From: Paraconiothyrium sp. Pb-2020
Taxonomy: Eukaryota; Ascomycota; Dothideomycetes; Pleosporales; Didymosphaeriaceae
Direction: 5' to 3'
Assembly (NCBI GenBank): GCA_022419385.1
Contig: JAJUBI010000001.1
Location: forward strand, 6,572,001-6,636,000
Length of the DNA: 64,000 bases
A program made the position numbers and the translations under genes. Below are positions 1-12,500 of the stretch, piece by piece; within the stretch, counting starts at the first letter, position 1; each line of letters opens with the position of its first letter. The notes beneath the pieces were generated by a model, which was not told the DNA's origin, made no database searches, and saw only the letters and a program-made list of their open reading frames with translations.

Positions 1-156
1 TCCACCGACCAGAAAAACTTCGCATCTGACGGATTCCCACTCCCGTACCAACTCTACCACACCATTTCGTTAATCCAAAGATAGCGTATCACTCAACAAC
101 GGAGTTGTCGCCGTATAGCTCGGTCGCTCCGGGCTGGGAGAACTAGATAAGCAATA

Positions 157-1074
157 ATGCCACCGTCAAAAGATGAGATGCCTTTTATAACGAAAGACAT
201 CGCTAAAGCCTTCTTCGAAATCGATCTTTCCGGTAATGGACCCTCAATCGCGAGAAAAAGACCCAAGCCGCGCAATCGCAATCCCCTAGTTGCCCCTCCG
301 CCCCCCGCTACCAACGAGGTCAAAGGAATCAACAAAGTCACCTTCTTGACCTTGCCCATCGAAATCCGACTTCGAATCTACGACGAACTTCTCGTAAGCC
401 GATTCGACCGGACGCAGAACCCCTCGTGGGCAGTCGGGAACACGGATCAAAAGCTGGTTCTGCTCCATATGATTCAAGCTCCGCAATATAGAACGATAGA
501 ACCAGGCATACTGCAGACGTGCAAGCAGATATACCACGAAGCAAACTCAATACTTTACTCGCAGAACGTATTTGCGATAAGTGAACCAGAACAGATGTTT
601 CGACTCATCGTGCGAATTGGTCTTGTCAACTTGAAGTTGATAAAGACACTACACATCTGGGTGCCATGGATGGCTGAACTATCTCCGTGGCTACAACTTC
701 TCTATATATTAGCTGAGGAAGCAAGTGGGCTACGATGTATTGAGCTTGGATGGGGTGCGGACCTTGAGGGAATGTGGAGAGGGGGTTTGGGTGATAATTT
801 GGACTTTGTGCGTGCTTTAGGGAAGATCCAAAAGCTGGAGAAACTAGCCATTAAGGGGTACTATGCGAAAAATTGGCCAGCATATTTGGAGAAGAAAATG
901 GGTGCGCGAGTGGAAGCTATATGTGGCCTGCCCTGTCGACAGGGACTTGGGGGAAGAGAGGGAGACCTAGATGATGTGGAACTGGAGGATGAGACATTTA
1001 TACGTGAGATGAATGAGAAGAATCTACAGGGATTCAGGGAGTATCAGCAGGGAACAGAAGGTTTGGTTCCATAA
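157..1074 (+). CDS. F-box-like (2EXR-type) fungal protein
   Basis: Single-exon reading frame of 305 residues from ATG to TAA. Around residues 63-80 it carries FLTLPIEIRLRIYDELL, the leucine/proline-rich opening of the F-box-like domain that is greatly expanded in Dothideomycetes. Downstream, the segment ILQTCKQIYHEANSILYSQN (about residues 118-138) is the usual second block of this family, the conserved line on cases of earlier collected ancestors' 'tower' fold. The C-terminus is acidic and unrecognised. Family members are assumed to act as substrate adaptors or protein-interaction modules, but almost none has a known partner; no function can be given beyond that. No transmembrane segment or signal peptide is visible. 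Alternative: a purely structural protein without SCF association. Confidence is high that it is a gene, moderate on role. Confidence 0.8.
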   Translation: MPPSKDEMPFITKDIAKAFFEIDLSGNGPSIARKRPKPRNRNPLVAPPPPATNEVKGINKVTFLTLPIEIRLRIYDELLVSRFDRTQNPSWAVGNTDQKLVLLHMIQAPQYRTIEPGILQTCKQIYHEANSILYSQNVFAISEPEQMFRLIVRIGLVNLKLIKTLHIWVPWMAELSPWLQLLYILAEEASGLRCIELGWGADLEGMWRGGLGDNLDFVRALGKIQKLEKLAIKGYYAKNWPAYLEKKMGARVEAICGLPCRQGLGGREGDLDDVELEDETFIREMNEKNLQGFREYQQGTEGLVP

Positions 1075-1855
1075 AGCATACATCACCCCGCCGGGGCGGT
1101 GCAAATGCATGCGGAAGTCTATACCTTATCCTTAAATTCTCTCTTTGAAAATTCCGGTACCACAACAAGTAATGCCAGGGAGGCGTAATTCGACTCAACT
1201 TCAATTCCATTGCCAATCCAGTTAGCCACATGCCTCGCAACTTCACGATACTCTTTTCCATCTTCTTGAGCCGTCCATTTGTTGAGCCACCGTTTTGTAG
1301 CATCATCGATGCTTCCGTAACAATCTTCTTCATAGGCTTTAATCTGCACAGTCAGGCCGAATCCCCGGAACAGGGGAATAGGACTGCGTCAGTGCCTTTT
1401 AACGTACGTGGCTACCGTTCGAACCATAGAAGTTCCATATTTCTTGCCGACATAACTCAGACTATTTTACACATCTAGTTTCCAGGTCTAATAGCGTAGC
1501 GTCCACAGCCTGCCTCTTTCGCTGCGCAAGTCCACATGTGAGAACGGCATGTTGTGAAGAAGCATCCTTTGTAAACTGGCGTCATTACTATACTGAAAAA
1601 GCGAGTGACCCAATAAGATAACGGACGCCAAAAGGGTATCATAGCCAAACCAAACCAAACCAACCAAGAAAAGAACATAACGGACTAAAGACGAGCCCCT
1701 TCGAGTTTCCTGTCTGCCAATTTGTGTGCATGGTTCCGACACGTCATCGTACCCAGCTTCAACCGGTAGACACGATAGCTGAATCGCTACTCCCGCCCCG
1801 TCGCCCTCGGATGCAGCAGAGAGAATTCTGTCCCGAGGCCACTCAAGATACCTGT
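1075..1855. other. intergenic region, no gene seen
   Basis: About 780 bases between the convergent 3' ends of the F-box-like gene and the stomatin-family gene. Only short, poorly coding frames are present. It presumably holds both 3' UTRs; no repeat or RNA gene was recognised. Confidence 0.5.
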
Positions 1856-3063
1856 CTACATCTCATCAAATACACGCGCGTTGATCGTCTGCTGCATATT
1901 GCTCCCCGGCAGCGCACTCTGTCCCGCCTCCGCCTGGCCCCCCTCCCCCGAGTGCTGGACTCCAAAGTCGCCAGAGTTAGTTGGGCCAGGCATAAAGATG
2001 ACTTTGCTATTGGAGCTCCTTGCCATAGCCTGCATAGCTTCAAGGTACCTGATTTGCATCGCCGGCGCGCTGTTGAGGACGTTTGCAGCCTGGCGCATCA
2101 ACTTCGCGCTCTCGACCTCTGCCCTTGCAGCGATGACCTTGGCTTCACCCGTGCGCTTGCTCTGCGCGGCCATGGACAAGCTGTCCTGCAGCTCCTGCGA
2201 GAAGATGATGTCTTTGATGAGCATGGATTCGACGTCGACGCCCCAGCGGGTGGCCGTCTCCTCGACGATTTCGCGGATGGACTGGGCGATTTCCTCGCGG
2301 CGCTCGATGACGTCTTGCAGGACGCGGGCGCCGATGACGTGGCGCAGCGTGGTCTGCGTGCGCTCGATGAGGGCCTGGCGGATGTTTGCGATGCCGAAGG
2401 CGGCTTTGTGCGGGGAGGTGATGCGGTAGTAGATGACGGAGTTGAGGTGCAGGGAGACGTTGTCTTTGGTCATGCAGACCTGCTTAGGGACCTCTGTGCT
2501 TTGTTAGTCTGTTTCTTGAGATGGTGAGGAGTGATGGTGGGATACGCACCGACGATCTGGATCTTGACATCGACCTGGATGACGCTCTCGGAGAGTGGGT
2601 TCACCTTTACGAGGCCTGGGTCGACGGCGCGCGAGAAGCGTCCGAACTTTGTGATGAGGCCGACGTTTCCTTGCTGCACTTGCTTGTAGGGGTTGGGGCA
2701 GACGATGCAGCAGGGAATCGCTCCAAGGGTGCCGATGCAGGAGCCTAGACTGTTGACCATTGCGCCGTACCAGCCATGGTCGTCGGCGTCCGCATCGTCT
2801 GGCCTGATGGCGCGCGCATAGCTGGGCTGCAAGTCTTCCCTCCTGGGCGGCTGTATCTTGACGAGCGGGTCGTCGCCGAGATTGCGCTTAGGCGTCACGG
2901 CGCCGTCGCCGTTGACAGGTGCTTTTCCGTTGATGTCGCTCATGGCGGGTGTGTTGGCGTTATCGGCGATAGAGTTACTGTTGTTGCGCGGAACAATGGG
3001 ACGAGTGGAGGTAGCAGAGGAGTCTGCGGTGTGTGTGCTGTAGCGGTCGTAGTATGCACTCAT
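1856..3063 (-). CDS. stomatin / SPFH-domain family protein
   Basis: Two exons, 3063-2550 and 2493-1856, give 383 residues. The intron (GTGCGT..CACAG, 56 nt) restores the stomatin signature IQIVEVPKQVCMTKDN across the junction. The N-terminal 90 residues are low-complexity and cytosolic. A Cys-rich hydrophobic stretch follows (SCIGTLGAIPCCIVCPNPY), suited to membrane hairpin insertion or acylation. Next comes the SPFH core beginning GLITKFGRF and running through LIERTQTTLRHVIGARVL to the coiled-coil part rich in Ala/Glu (AKVIAARAEVESAKLMRQAA). Family members oligomerise on plasma or organelle membranes and scaffold membrane proteins; the exact client is unknown. The ATG at 3063 was chosen because it opens the conserved serine-rich leader (MSAYYDRY); the frame continues upstream but only with poorly coding sequence. 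The gene is intact. Confidence 0.9.
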
Positions 3064-4953
3064 TGCGTTGGCAGGGCAGCGTACATGTTTCTTTATAGAC
3101 GCATCGATGGTTAGGACGGCAAGAGCGGGGAAGGACAAGCATCCCTGCACGACTCGGCCGCTTGGGGTGCACCGCAGGGGGCTGTGCACGCTGTCTACAC
3201 CTCAGACGTCGCAAACACACTGGTGCATCTCCGGTCAGACACATTATCCCTCTCCATCTACTGTTGTTTGTGGAATTCGCGCAGAGGAATCAAACTGCGC
3301 TGTGAGGTGGTGGATTGCACGAATGGCGATATTCCCGCACCCAGCGCGCAACTTCAAGATGGACGCACAATGGCATGATGCGCTCTCCCCATGCGCCACG
3401 TGCGATCGACAGCGACCCAAGGCGTCCTCGGCTAGCACGGCCGCATAACCGCGACCGGGCCTAGCCTACTATCTAATCCCCACCGGTGAACCGTCGCGTG
3501 ATGGGCACTACATCATAGACATCCCCACTCTGTCACTCGACAGGGCCCCAAGGCTGAATGTGCCCTCGTATTTGATGTAGCGCCACTTATCAAGCCGTCA
3601 ACGCTCGGCACCTCGGATCGTGGCTAAGAACCGATGCGCTTGTCGTTGTTGGCGGCACTTGGTGTAGTGAGGTATTTGACGGCGTGGCGACGAGAAGATG
3701 CCTTGTGTGGCGAATATCCTCTGCAAGATCGCTACAGTGGCTGGTGGGTTAGGGTCCATGCCCTGAGGCAGAACGAAGTGTCTAAGTGGACATGACAGAT
3801 TTTCTAGAAGGGCCAAGCCTTCGTGAGGCGTAGTAGGTGGCCTGGGCAGGGGGATGCACACTTCACCGTTATGCCCCGAAATGGCCTAGCGCATTCCTCT
3901 CTAGAGGGGCGCGGTCTACGCCCATACTCTGGTCTTGCACTTCATTTCCTTCGATGGTTCCATCAACAGTTTTCCATGTGCTGCGCCTTCGATTGCTGGA
4001 TTCTTCTGACCGGTGACAGTCTCTGTGCGCGAAATTCCCCCGTCAGCACCAGATTAGTGCACTGCCTCTAGGGCTCATACTAACGCCCGAACCGTGCCAT
4101 GTGAGAGCTCGGCGAGGTAAACGGGCAAAGTGCATGGCTTAGAGATAAGGGCGTTGTCGCATTCGCCGCATTACCGCGAACATGTTTTATTGCCGCGCCG
4201 TTGGCTGTCGGTGCGGCACAGGAGGGAATATGTGTCTTTGTAGAAAAAACGCTCAAGACTGACTGCTACAGGCCCAGCATTCCAGGTAAACTTGGCGTTC
4301 GTTGTTGCTGTTTCCTCCCTGCCCTGTACATCAGTTACCGTCAACGGCTGCCGAGATTGTCAACCCACGCCCGAGGCAGATTCACTACTTGCAGTCTGCA
4401 GCACGCATGTATGTGACTTCTTTGGAGATAAGCATCTCAATAGACTATCACAAGATGCACGGCCACATTCAGAGCAGGATCAACATCGCCTTCCTGAAGG
4501 ATTTCCTCTGGTAGTCAAGAGGCGACAACACAGTCGCGGGGAGCCTCCATCAGCCACGATTGTGGCTCTGGTCTAAGGTCCTCACGGCCGATTGCTGAAG
4601 TAGAGCACCCGTGCGCTTGCATGTAAGCCATGTAGGAGCACCGCAAGGCACTCACCGCAGTGATGGTTCGCGGCCGTACCGTTGGCTGTGACAGCGGCAA
4701 GGGTAACTAAATTGACTGTATAGTCACACCGGACTAGTCGAGTCCTTTCACAACCTTGAACACACGTTAAATTCCGGTTTTAGTCGAATATTTGCACCTT
4801 CAAGAGAGCATGGTGCGTCAATCGGCCAGGCAGGGCGGTCGTTGGGCAACCTCCAGGGCACACTGTATCTGTTGTCCTTGCGGATGGAGCATCGACTGAA
4901 CTAACTGTTGAGCTTCTCGGGATCAGGTGGGTAAGCAGAAGTGGTTTCTCGGG

Positions 4954-5005
4954 AAACTACCACCCGTGAAAGGAAAGATAAACTACCACCAGTGAAGAGA
5001 AGGAT
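4954..5005. repeat. 26-bp tandem duplication (2 copies)
   Basis: Two adjacent 26-bp units, 4954-4979 and 4980-5005, share AAACTACCACC and GTGAA and differ at only a few positions. They lie 63 bp upstream of another tandem pair. Confidence 0.75.
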
Positions 5006-5067
5006 GCGTGAGAACAATCTCGCAGACGGCATCGCAATCATACAATAATTAGCTATATTTTCTTCTG

Positions 5068-5144
5068 TCTAGATCTTGTAAACATACACTTACCATCCGC
5101 ACAACATCTAGTTCTCGTAACATTAACGTACCATCCGCACAACA
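5068..5144. repeat. 38-39-bp tandem duplication (2 copies)
   Basis: Units at 5068-5106 and 5107-5144 both start TCTAG and end TACCATCCGCACAACA. The middles differ by a few substitutions and one indel, so the duplication is not brand new. Confidence 0.8.
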
Positions 5145-6182
5145 CCTTGGGCGCATTCAGCTCATCTTTACAACATCAACCTTCGCTAACCAACAACGTT
5201 CCGGGAGTGATGCTGAGCCGTCTACTCAAACTTCCCAATCGGGTAATCCAGGGCAAGTGTCGATTACCCATATTTCACCCTCACTTTTGACCACAAAATG
5301 AACCGCCCGTGCGCTGTGGCCCACGCTCATGTGTCACCACAACCCAGATTCTCATTGTGGATCCTTCTTACTCGAAGCGATTTTATATCCATGTTCAAAC
5401 CTTGCTTGCAAAAGAACTGCGTTCTGGCTGTCGCCGCACCAGCCGCGCCCCCTCGCTGTTGTATTTTCATCTGTCGCTTATCAACACGTAGCACCGCTCT
5501 AGCTACTCGTCTCTTGACGCGTTCGTATCTCGCACACCATCACAACCCCGATAGCAGCCTTACAACGCAACGCAACGGAACCCCACGCATATGCCACAAG
5601 CCACCGTGAGCTGTATGCACGTTGATATGATACTTACATATGGTGCCGTTCGCAGCCCAGCTGCTAGACTTTGATGTTGGTAGAGTGAGCGGGGATCGTC
5701 CAAAGGTCTTATAGAGTAGGAGGTACTCTCCGTGTGACAAAGTTATGCAGCTACTGAAACATCTCTAGTTTTTAACGAGGAGCTTATGTGTTTTCGGATC
5801 CTGCACCGAACACCGTCACTCCCAAGCGAGCGTTCCTGGACATCTGTCCACGACGTCGAGTTCATGAGAGAGCAACCGATTAGTCACTTTGTAGTGGCAG
5901 AACGTAGGCCTTGAGACTTGCGTTTGGTGTATTTGGCTTGTGACAAACAGTTGTCAGCAAAGACATGCGAGGGTGTCTTGAAGAGAATTTCATTCCGCCA
6001 TGCCGACCGTGGCAATGACAGCTAGACTAACGCCCACGCTATCCTAGGGTACTCCCAAACCCATGATACCCAATGCATAATGCTGATAAGGAAAAAATCC
6101 TCAATGATGAATCCCCCGGTATAAACTCCAGGGACGATGATGCTCCCACGCCGAGAAAAAGGGTAGGTATGCGGATAGCTAT

Positions 6183-7524
6183 CTACAAGAAGTTTTCCCG
6201 CTGCTTGCCCATGACGAAGTCGCGCGTCATCTCGAAGCTGAGCCAGCTGCTCGCCATGCTGGGCGCGACCTTGAGCAGATTCGGCACGATGCCCTTGTAC
6301 AGGCCGCGCGCACCCTCCGTCTTCACGATGTTGCGGATCGCGTCGCCGATGCCCGAGTACTGGTAGCCCATGCCGGACATGGTGTTGACTTGGAAGCGGC
6401 GCCGGAGGACGTCGAAGGGGTATGTGCACGTCTGGGCGACGGCGCCGGAGACCGCTCCCGCGGCTAGCTTTCCTAGTGCGCTAGGGTCTTTCTGGCCTTC
6501 GGGAGTGAACTGTGTGCGCGCCATTTCGTAGACCATGAAGTTGAGGCCGACGTAGGGCGCTACGCCTGCAACGGTGGGGATGATGCCGCGGTAGAGCGCG
6601 AAGAAGCCGCCTTCGTTTTTGTACATGCTGGACATGATGCCCCACATGCCGGGGAGCTTCTGGCCTGCGTCGCGTTTTAGGGTCTCAAATGAGGCGGATT
6701 GGATGGACAGGCGGGTGCGAACGATGTCGAGGGGGTAGGTGAAGGTGACGGAAGTGATGCCGGCGAGACCGCCGCAGAGGAGTCGTTGGTAAGCGTCTAG
6801 GGGCGCGCCCGGCTCGCTCTCGAAGAACTGTCATGGTAAGCAAGTATACCAAAATGTTACAGACCTTCAAGTTGCGTCGGAACCTTCTTTCGTTGCTATC
6901 CTCCCGAAACCAGCCCCACCCTCGTATCACACCACTTCCCGATCGCCCAATGCCCAGAACCATCCCAGTTCTTCACCTTTGCCCTTCTCATCACCTTTTC
7001 CCAGCTCCTTCCCGACCATGAACGCCACAAAAGTAAAAGAGAACGCCAGGCAGATCCGCACCGAAGAAAAAGCAATCACTCACCCTCTTGTAGACGTTGT
7101 ATGCGCCGAATTGCACTGCCGAATAAGGCACGATCCGAATGCAATTGGTCCCGTTTCCAGCCATAAAGCCCCTCCAGCCCTCATCCCGCCACATCTTCGC
7201 CAATGCCTTGGGGACCGACATCTTGTATTCGTTGCGACCCACGCTCTGAACCTGGAAGAGAATCTTGAGACGTTCGAGCGGCGATACGACGGTGCGGGAC
7301 ACGGCGCCAGCTACGCCACCAGCGACGAAGGAAGCTACGACCGGCTGCTGGAAGAATTTACGAAAGTTCTCGGCACCTTTGTCGACGATCACCGGCTGCG
7401 GATGATGGGTTAGCGAGAGCTGTGATGTCCACCTCTACGAGAGCACATTGTTCCCCTCGCACTCCCGTGAGTCTTGCACTGCACTTACAGGCGTCGGTGC
7501 CCCCGAACTCGTCGGTGTGGTCAT
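6183..7524 (-). CDS. mitochondrial carrier family protein, YPR011C-type
   Basis: Three exons (7524-7489, 7395-7084, 6827-6183) encode 330 residues; both introns have GTAAGT/GTGAGT donors and CAG acceptors. The first exon encodes only 12 residues. All three SLC25 signatures are present: PLERLK near residue 51, PLDIVR near 148 and PFDVLR near 253. Each is followed by the amphipathic helix and a GxxxxYRG-like segment (GFMAGNG, ALYRGIIP, GLYKGIVP). This gives six membrane helices in the inner mitochondrial membrane. The segment AGAVSRTVVSPLERLKI and the run CIRIVPYSAVQF are typical of the clade containing yeast YPR011C, reported to carry adenosine 5'-phosphosulfate and PAPS. Substrate assignment is by family and not proven; the related coenzyme-A carriers are the main alternative. 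The gene is intact. Confidence 0.9.
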
Positions 7525-8927
7525 TTTCGCCCTCTGCGCCAAGCCTTTGTCAAAAACGTCAACGCCGCGCGCCGCCTACACAATCCAGCCTACGCGCCGA
7601 TCGAAAAGAAGGAGAGGTCGCCCGTCGCTACGACACGCTCATCGGTCGTCTGCTTTGTGTTGTCGCGAGCTGTAAGTGTGCGGTGGCAGCGGAGCGAGCG
7701 AGGGTACGGGACTGTCGTAGGTAATAAAGCGGTCCATCCAATGCGTCGAATAACAATACGGGGTGAAGCGCGCAAGCGGAATCGGTGGTCACGGCGAGTG
7801 GGCGAGGTGCGGTGTCGCGGTGAAGCGGGTTCTGATAACAGTTGCAGTCGAGGACAGGGTGCCGAGGAAAAGAGGAAAGGATCGGGATGCTCGGTCTAGT
7901 GCGCCGCGCCCACGTCCCTTGTCCGCTTTCAGCCCTAGGAGACGTGTGTCAGGGGTTCGGCGCATTACATAAATAGCACTCTTGCAGGACGCCCCCATAC
8001 TTTGGTACCGCGTGCCGGGTCCATCTTGACATGACCTGCAGGTCATTCTGTTTTGTGCACATGCCTGACGCCCTTCAGGCTGCCTTGGGCATTCGGAATT
8101 GTACAGCTGGCAGAGCCGTGTGACTGTCGCGTGTGCGACGCATGTGCTTGTTCAGCAACAGAAGACGTGTCCTCGTTACTCATGATTACGTTCAGTAATA
8201 ACATGTCGTCGAAGGCTCACGAGCACGGTTCTTTGATTCACCGCCTGAACGGTTCGCCAAGCTGAGCTGACATAGGGGGTGACCCCGGGACGTTGAAGGT
8301 CACGTGCTCAGATTCTTGTCCAGGTAAATGTATAAAAGCCTGACACTCTACGCCTTCTTCTCTTCACAGCACATTGATCGATCTTCGTATTGGACATCAC
8401 TAAAACAACATATGGGGAGACGCGATGGCTCCTCGTCTGGGAGCTCTCTAAAATTCGGACTCATTCGGTGCATGGCTTCTTCCGCTTTCCCTTCTTCATT
8501 GAGAAATCAAAAGCCTCTTAGGGCAGTACTCATGTCCTTTCTCTACGTAGAAAGTGCCTAGAAAATCGGCATGCAAGTCCTGCCATGGCCTTTTGCGGTC
8601 ACACTTCTGCCTTTTCACCAAAATGTTCTCGAGACTTCGCATGTCTTTACTACGCATTGAGCCAAAGCTCATATCATGTCGCTTATGCCTATTCTTGCAC
8701 CCTTTCAAAACTGAAAGCACAACGAACCTTTGCTGTCATGCTGCTGGAATCTCGAGGTTCGAATTCATCTGCATCCATGTCCTTGCTCTCCGTCGAGCCC
8801 GAGAGTGTATCAGTACCTCATATTTATCTACTTGATCTACTCATCGCGTTTTGCTATCATCGCGTAAAGCTGTAGTCAGAAGGAGATATGGACCTTTCAG
8901 AAGTGGGCACTTAGTGTACTTGTGCCA
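7525..8927. other. intergenic region, carrier promoter plus unassigned sequence
   Basis: About 1.4 kb upstream of the mitochondrial carrier. The proximal part is GC-rich and should hold its promoter. From about 8328 there is a consensus TATA box (TATAAAAGCC at 8330-8339) followed by pyrimidine-rich sequence like the tandem units at 27.7-28.6 kb. No protein family was recognised in any frame. Confidence 0.4.
8330..8420 (+). repeat. possible dispersed copy of the TATA-containing unit
   Basis: TATAAAAGCC is followed by a pyrimidine-rich tract, CACATTGATC and CACTAAAAC in the same order as in the unit at 28490-28560. Similarity is short and judged by eye only. Confidence 0.3.
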
Positions 8928-9284
8928 TCAGTGGAGGATTAGATGGAGAATATCATTGCTACTGCGAGTGAGAATAGCTTTTGTGAGCCGAGTGGAGTCT
9001 TTTGTTGAAGTTGCGTTGATGTCAGCTCCGCCTTCAAGTAACACCCTGGCGAAGCTTGTGTTATCGATCCGCGCCGCATGTACGTGAGACATAATCCCAT
9101 CTACCCTCCTAGATTCGACATTAGCCCCAGAGTCGAGAAGACTTTTCACGAGGGAGACATCAATTGATCGTCGTGCGGCAACATTAAGTAGACTCCTCTT
9201 GGTCTTTAGAGGTAGCAAGCGTTTGGGTTTGCGTCTGCTTGAGTAACAAGCGTACACACGCTGTACGACTTTGGGCGGCGGCAT
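8928..9284 (-). pseudogene. ankyrin-repeat protein fragment
   Basis: A 118-codon frame from ATG (9284) to a stop at 8928. The second half contains recognisable ankyrin repeats: LVKSLLDSGANVESR, then FARVLLEGGADINATS, then a partial third repeat ending NDILHLILH. The first 30 residues are basic and unrecognised. Ankyrin proteins normally have many repeats and other domains, so about two and a half repeats suggests a truncated remnant. A small genuine protein or an exon of a longer minus-strand gene cannot be excluded. It lies head-to-head with the broken GDE1-like gene, which also contains ankyrin repeats, but the repeat sequences are not obviously copies of each other. Confidence 0.45.
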
Positions 9285-9595
9285 TGGGCACCCATCCAGA
9301 TGTGTGTCGCCAATAGGGGCTGAAAGCTCGGCTACCTTTTGAGAACCGAAGGTCGGCGCGCTTGTGCTGACGAACCTAAACGGTGGCCCTTACGGAGACG
9401 CGCCTTCTGTTCCTGTTTGCGGTCTGTTTGTCAGGTGTTACAAAATCCTATTTAACATGTCCCCTCACCTTCACGCATCCCCGCTCTGTTTTCGCGATTG
9501 CGTTCAAACACCTCGTTCCTTTTGCTCATAAGCCTTTGAATGATTATTCCAAAGTACATATTCATCGTCAACCACGGCGTCTCCTCAAGAGAATC
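9285..9595. other. short intergenic region upstream of the GDE1-like gene
   Basis: 311 bases between the ankyrin fragment and the SPX-homologous sequence. The frame of the SPX exon stays open through most of it but contains no ATG. It probably includes the former 5' UTR and promoter. Confidence 0.45.
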
Positions 9596-12500
9596 ATTAG
9601 ATTTCGCAACAACTTATCTCGACATGTAGTTGTGCCCTGGAACTCGCACTATATACCGTACCAGCAACTGATAGCTTTACTGAAAGTAGCACAGCGCAAT
9701 GGTAGAGAGCCTTCCGAAGGTGCGTTAATCCATTCGTATGAGACCAAAGTTTTTGACACCCTACAGATTTCTACGTGAGCTTTGTACAAGCCACTGTAAA
9801 CAGTACTACATTTTGTCTGCAGCGCCACTCTGCACTGCACCATGAGGAAGAACATCTTGAAGAGCAGTGGGTTGATGGTGCAATCGCCGAGCACCGTACA
9901 GATCTGATCTTCCTAAATTTGATGACGCTGCAGGAGGCTTTGAAAGAGCTGTTGTGGTTTTGCCGAGTTAACTACGAAGCAATGAGCCGCATCTGCGTGA
10001 AGTTTGCTCGATTCGATCAAGCCTGCAGCCCGGAATTAGAAAGGTATCGATCCATTGCTCATGGACACTGCGCAGAGTACAGTCAGGCGTACAGCAAATG
10101 CGTGGACCAACTCGACAGACTTCAAGCCCGGGTGGCCATATACCACAGCGAACATTCCGCTAGCCAGGTCGACCCGTATAGCCTCGATCAGGACTTCGGG
10201 GTAGTCTCTGCACTCCTTCACAAGAGTGACAACACCTCCAGTATGCGAAGTGGCCATAGCCAGACCCTTCTTCACTTAAGTGCTACGTACGGCATAATCA
10301 AGCTTTGCATGCACGTATTGTCCAAAGTCAGCCCGGTTGAGAAATATATTCTTCTCCAAGATGGATCGAAATTTACTCCATTGCATGTCTCTGTCGCTCG
10401 TGGACATGTCGAAGTTGCCCGACTGTTCTTGTCAGCCATGGACAAGCTACCCACGGTGATACCGGACGACCTGCTGCATATAGCGCTTCGGCGTGAGGAA
10501 GATGCTATGGTAAAACTATTAGTTTCCAGCTCGGTGGGCCTGAAGCACAAGTCCAGTTCCGGAGAAAGCTGGCTTTATATCGCAGCTCAACTTGGACGCG
10601 AAGATTACCTCCGCCTTCTGTTGCCTATGTTCGATTCTGACTTCGTTGGTGCCGCCGATTTTGTATGCCGGTGGACACCGCCCTTCATTGGTTGTGTGGA
10701 AGGGCACGCATCGACTGTCCGACTACTCTTGGATGCTGGCGCCGACGCAAGTCGGCTTGATTACCTCGGATGGACCGCGCACGAGCACGCAGCATTCAGG
10801 GGCCATGTGGCAGTGGCTGAAATGTTTACAACTATGAATGCAACTCCGCAAGTCAGCTGTTCCCTATCCAGGAATATTCCACAGCACAGTAGCGCTTCGC
10901 GGTTTGAGGTTACCCCAGGGCTGGCGCACGGTGCTCTTAACCTGGTCAGCATGCAAGAGAGAGGTCCGCCGAAATCTTCAACCTTGAATCTTGTTGGCAC
11001 TCTCTGTCATGGACTCGTGCTGAGCATCTCGACTTCAGAGTCTCCTGCATCAATTGAGCGCATGGGCCCTCTTCTCGACGACCCAGTGGACGATACGTTG
11101 ATTTTCCCCGTGAAGAATCCAGCAGAAGCAGCAATCGTGTTTAACATCCGCAAAAGGCATGCTGAGCGAAATGACCATGATTCCCTTATCGGTACTGGCG
11201 TCGCATTGCTATACACCCAAAGTACCTGTTTGGGTGCCCAACACGGCACTTTGTTGAGGGAACAAACCGTTCCGATTCTGTGCAAAGACACTCTGAGCTG
11301 CTAGGGACCATAGCTCTCTCATTCCTGATCATGGGACTGTACCACCAACTTGGATCTCCATCGCCTAGTACCACTTGTCTCTGGACTTCAAGCTCTGTCC
11401 AGCTAGTAGAACATTGAGGTGCTTGCCTCAGATATACTATTTACTCACCTGCTGACTTTGCTTAAGGGCTTGGCCAAAATTCTCCCGAGCGCTTCCTTCA
11501 GCTTGGAGAAAACACAGTTGAGGTGGGAACTTACGATCTAACCAGGCAGCGGCTATCTGACGTCTTCCTCAGTCATTCCTCGCAGCTGGAAAACAAGGTG
11601 CAACTTTTGTGGAGGTATGTCAGTCCTTTGAAGCAATGACAATGGCTCTTGCTTCGCGCAACCGCTAGCAACTCTTATATTCTGACTCTGTCTAGTTTGG
11701 TAACATACCTACTTGTGCTACGCATGCGGCAACTACTCATTCAGACCAGATGTTCAACTTACGAAAGATTTTGTGCCTGTACTCTCCCACGACTACTCGT
11801 TGAGCGAATCAGGTACCGATGTTCCAATTCATGATGTGACCCTCGACCAGGTTGGTATGGAATTCACCGTGGACAGTGCTTCGCTGATCTACTCAGTTTA
11901 TGCATGCCAGTGGTATCCAGTCACCGCGAGGCAATTCTCCCGCTATAGATGGAGGTTCGGGAAATCATACAGCTCATTATGATGTCCAATTTCGCAGGCC
12001 GCGCTCAAGATCGCTTACAATGGCTCACGAAAAGGGGGCGGAGGAGGTGAAGAACAGAATGAAGCACACAGTAGACTACTTTAACAAAGGCTTCAAACCA
12101 AATACACGAGGAGACTTCGTTCAAGATACATTCTCTACGCTGAAAGATGCTCTATGCAAAGTTCCGGAGCACATAGGATTTGACAAGGAAATCAGTATGT
12201 CTTGATAACTTCTACCAACCCATTTGAAATTGATACTTTCTAGAGTACCCACGTCTTCATGAAGCTATCGACGCAGGCATTGCTCCGGTGTCGATCGAGA
12301 TCAACATTTTCGTTGACACCATCCTGGATGAATTGGCTCGTTTCGGCGGAGGTCGCAACATTATCCTATCGTCTTTCACCCCCGAGATTTGTATCCTGCT
12401 CGCAATCAAACAGAAATCGTGCCCAGTGCTCTTCATCACCAACGCAAGTAAGCGCCCTTTGTCTGATAAAGAAGAACGTGCCGTTAGTCTACAAGCTGCG

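Larger units (their letters stand above)
3064..6182. other. gene-poor intergenic region with two short tandem duplications
   Basis: About 3.1 kb between the 5' end of the stomatin gene and the 3' end of the carrier gene. The first few hundred bases should contain the stomatin promoter. Frames are short and not recognisable; the longest ATG frame (5298-5609, 103 codons) has no recognisable domain and biased composition. Two tandem duplications (4954-5005 and 5068-5144) are listed separately. I see no transposon protein, RNA gene or strong AT bias. Confidence 0.45.

Noticed and set aside
1724..2527. 267-codon plus-strand frame
   Set aside because: It lies antisense to the well-supported stomatin exon and has no recognisable domain; it is a by-product of GC-rich coding sequence.
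5298..5609. 103-codon plus-strand frame with ATG
   Set aside because: Cys/Arg-rich, no recognised domain, overlapping frames of similar quality; not enough to call a gene.
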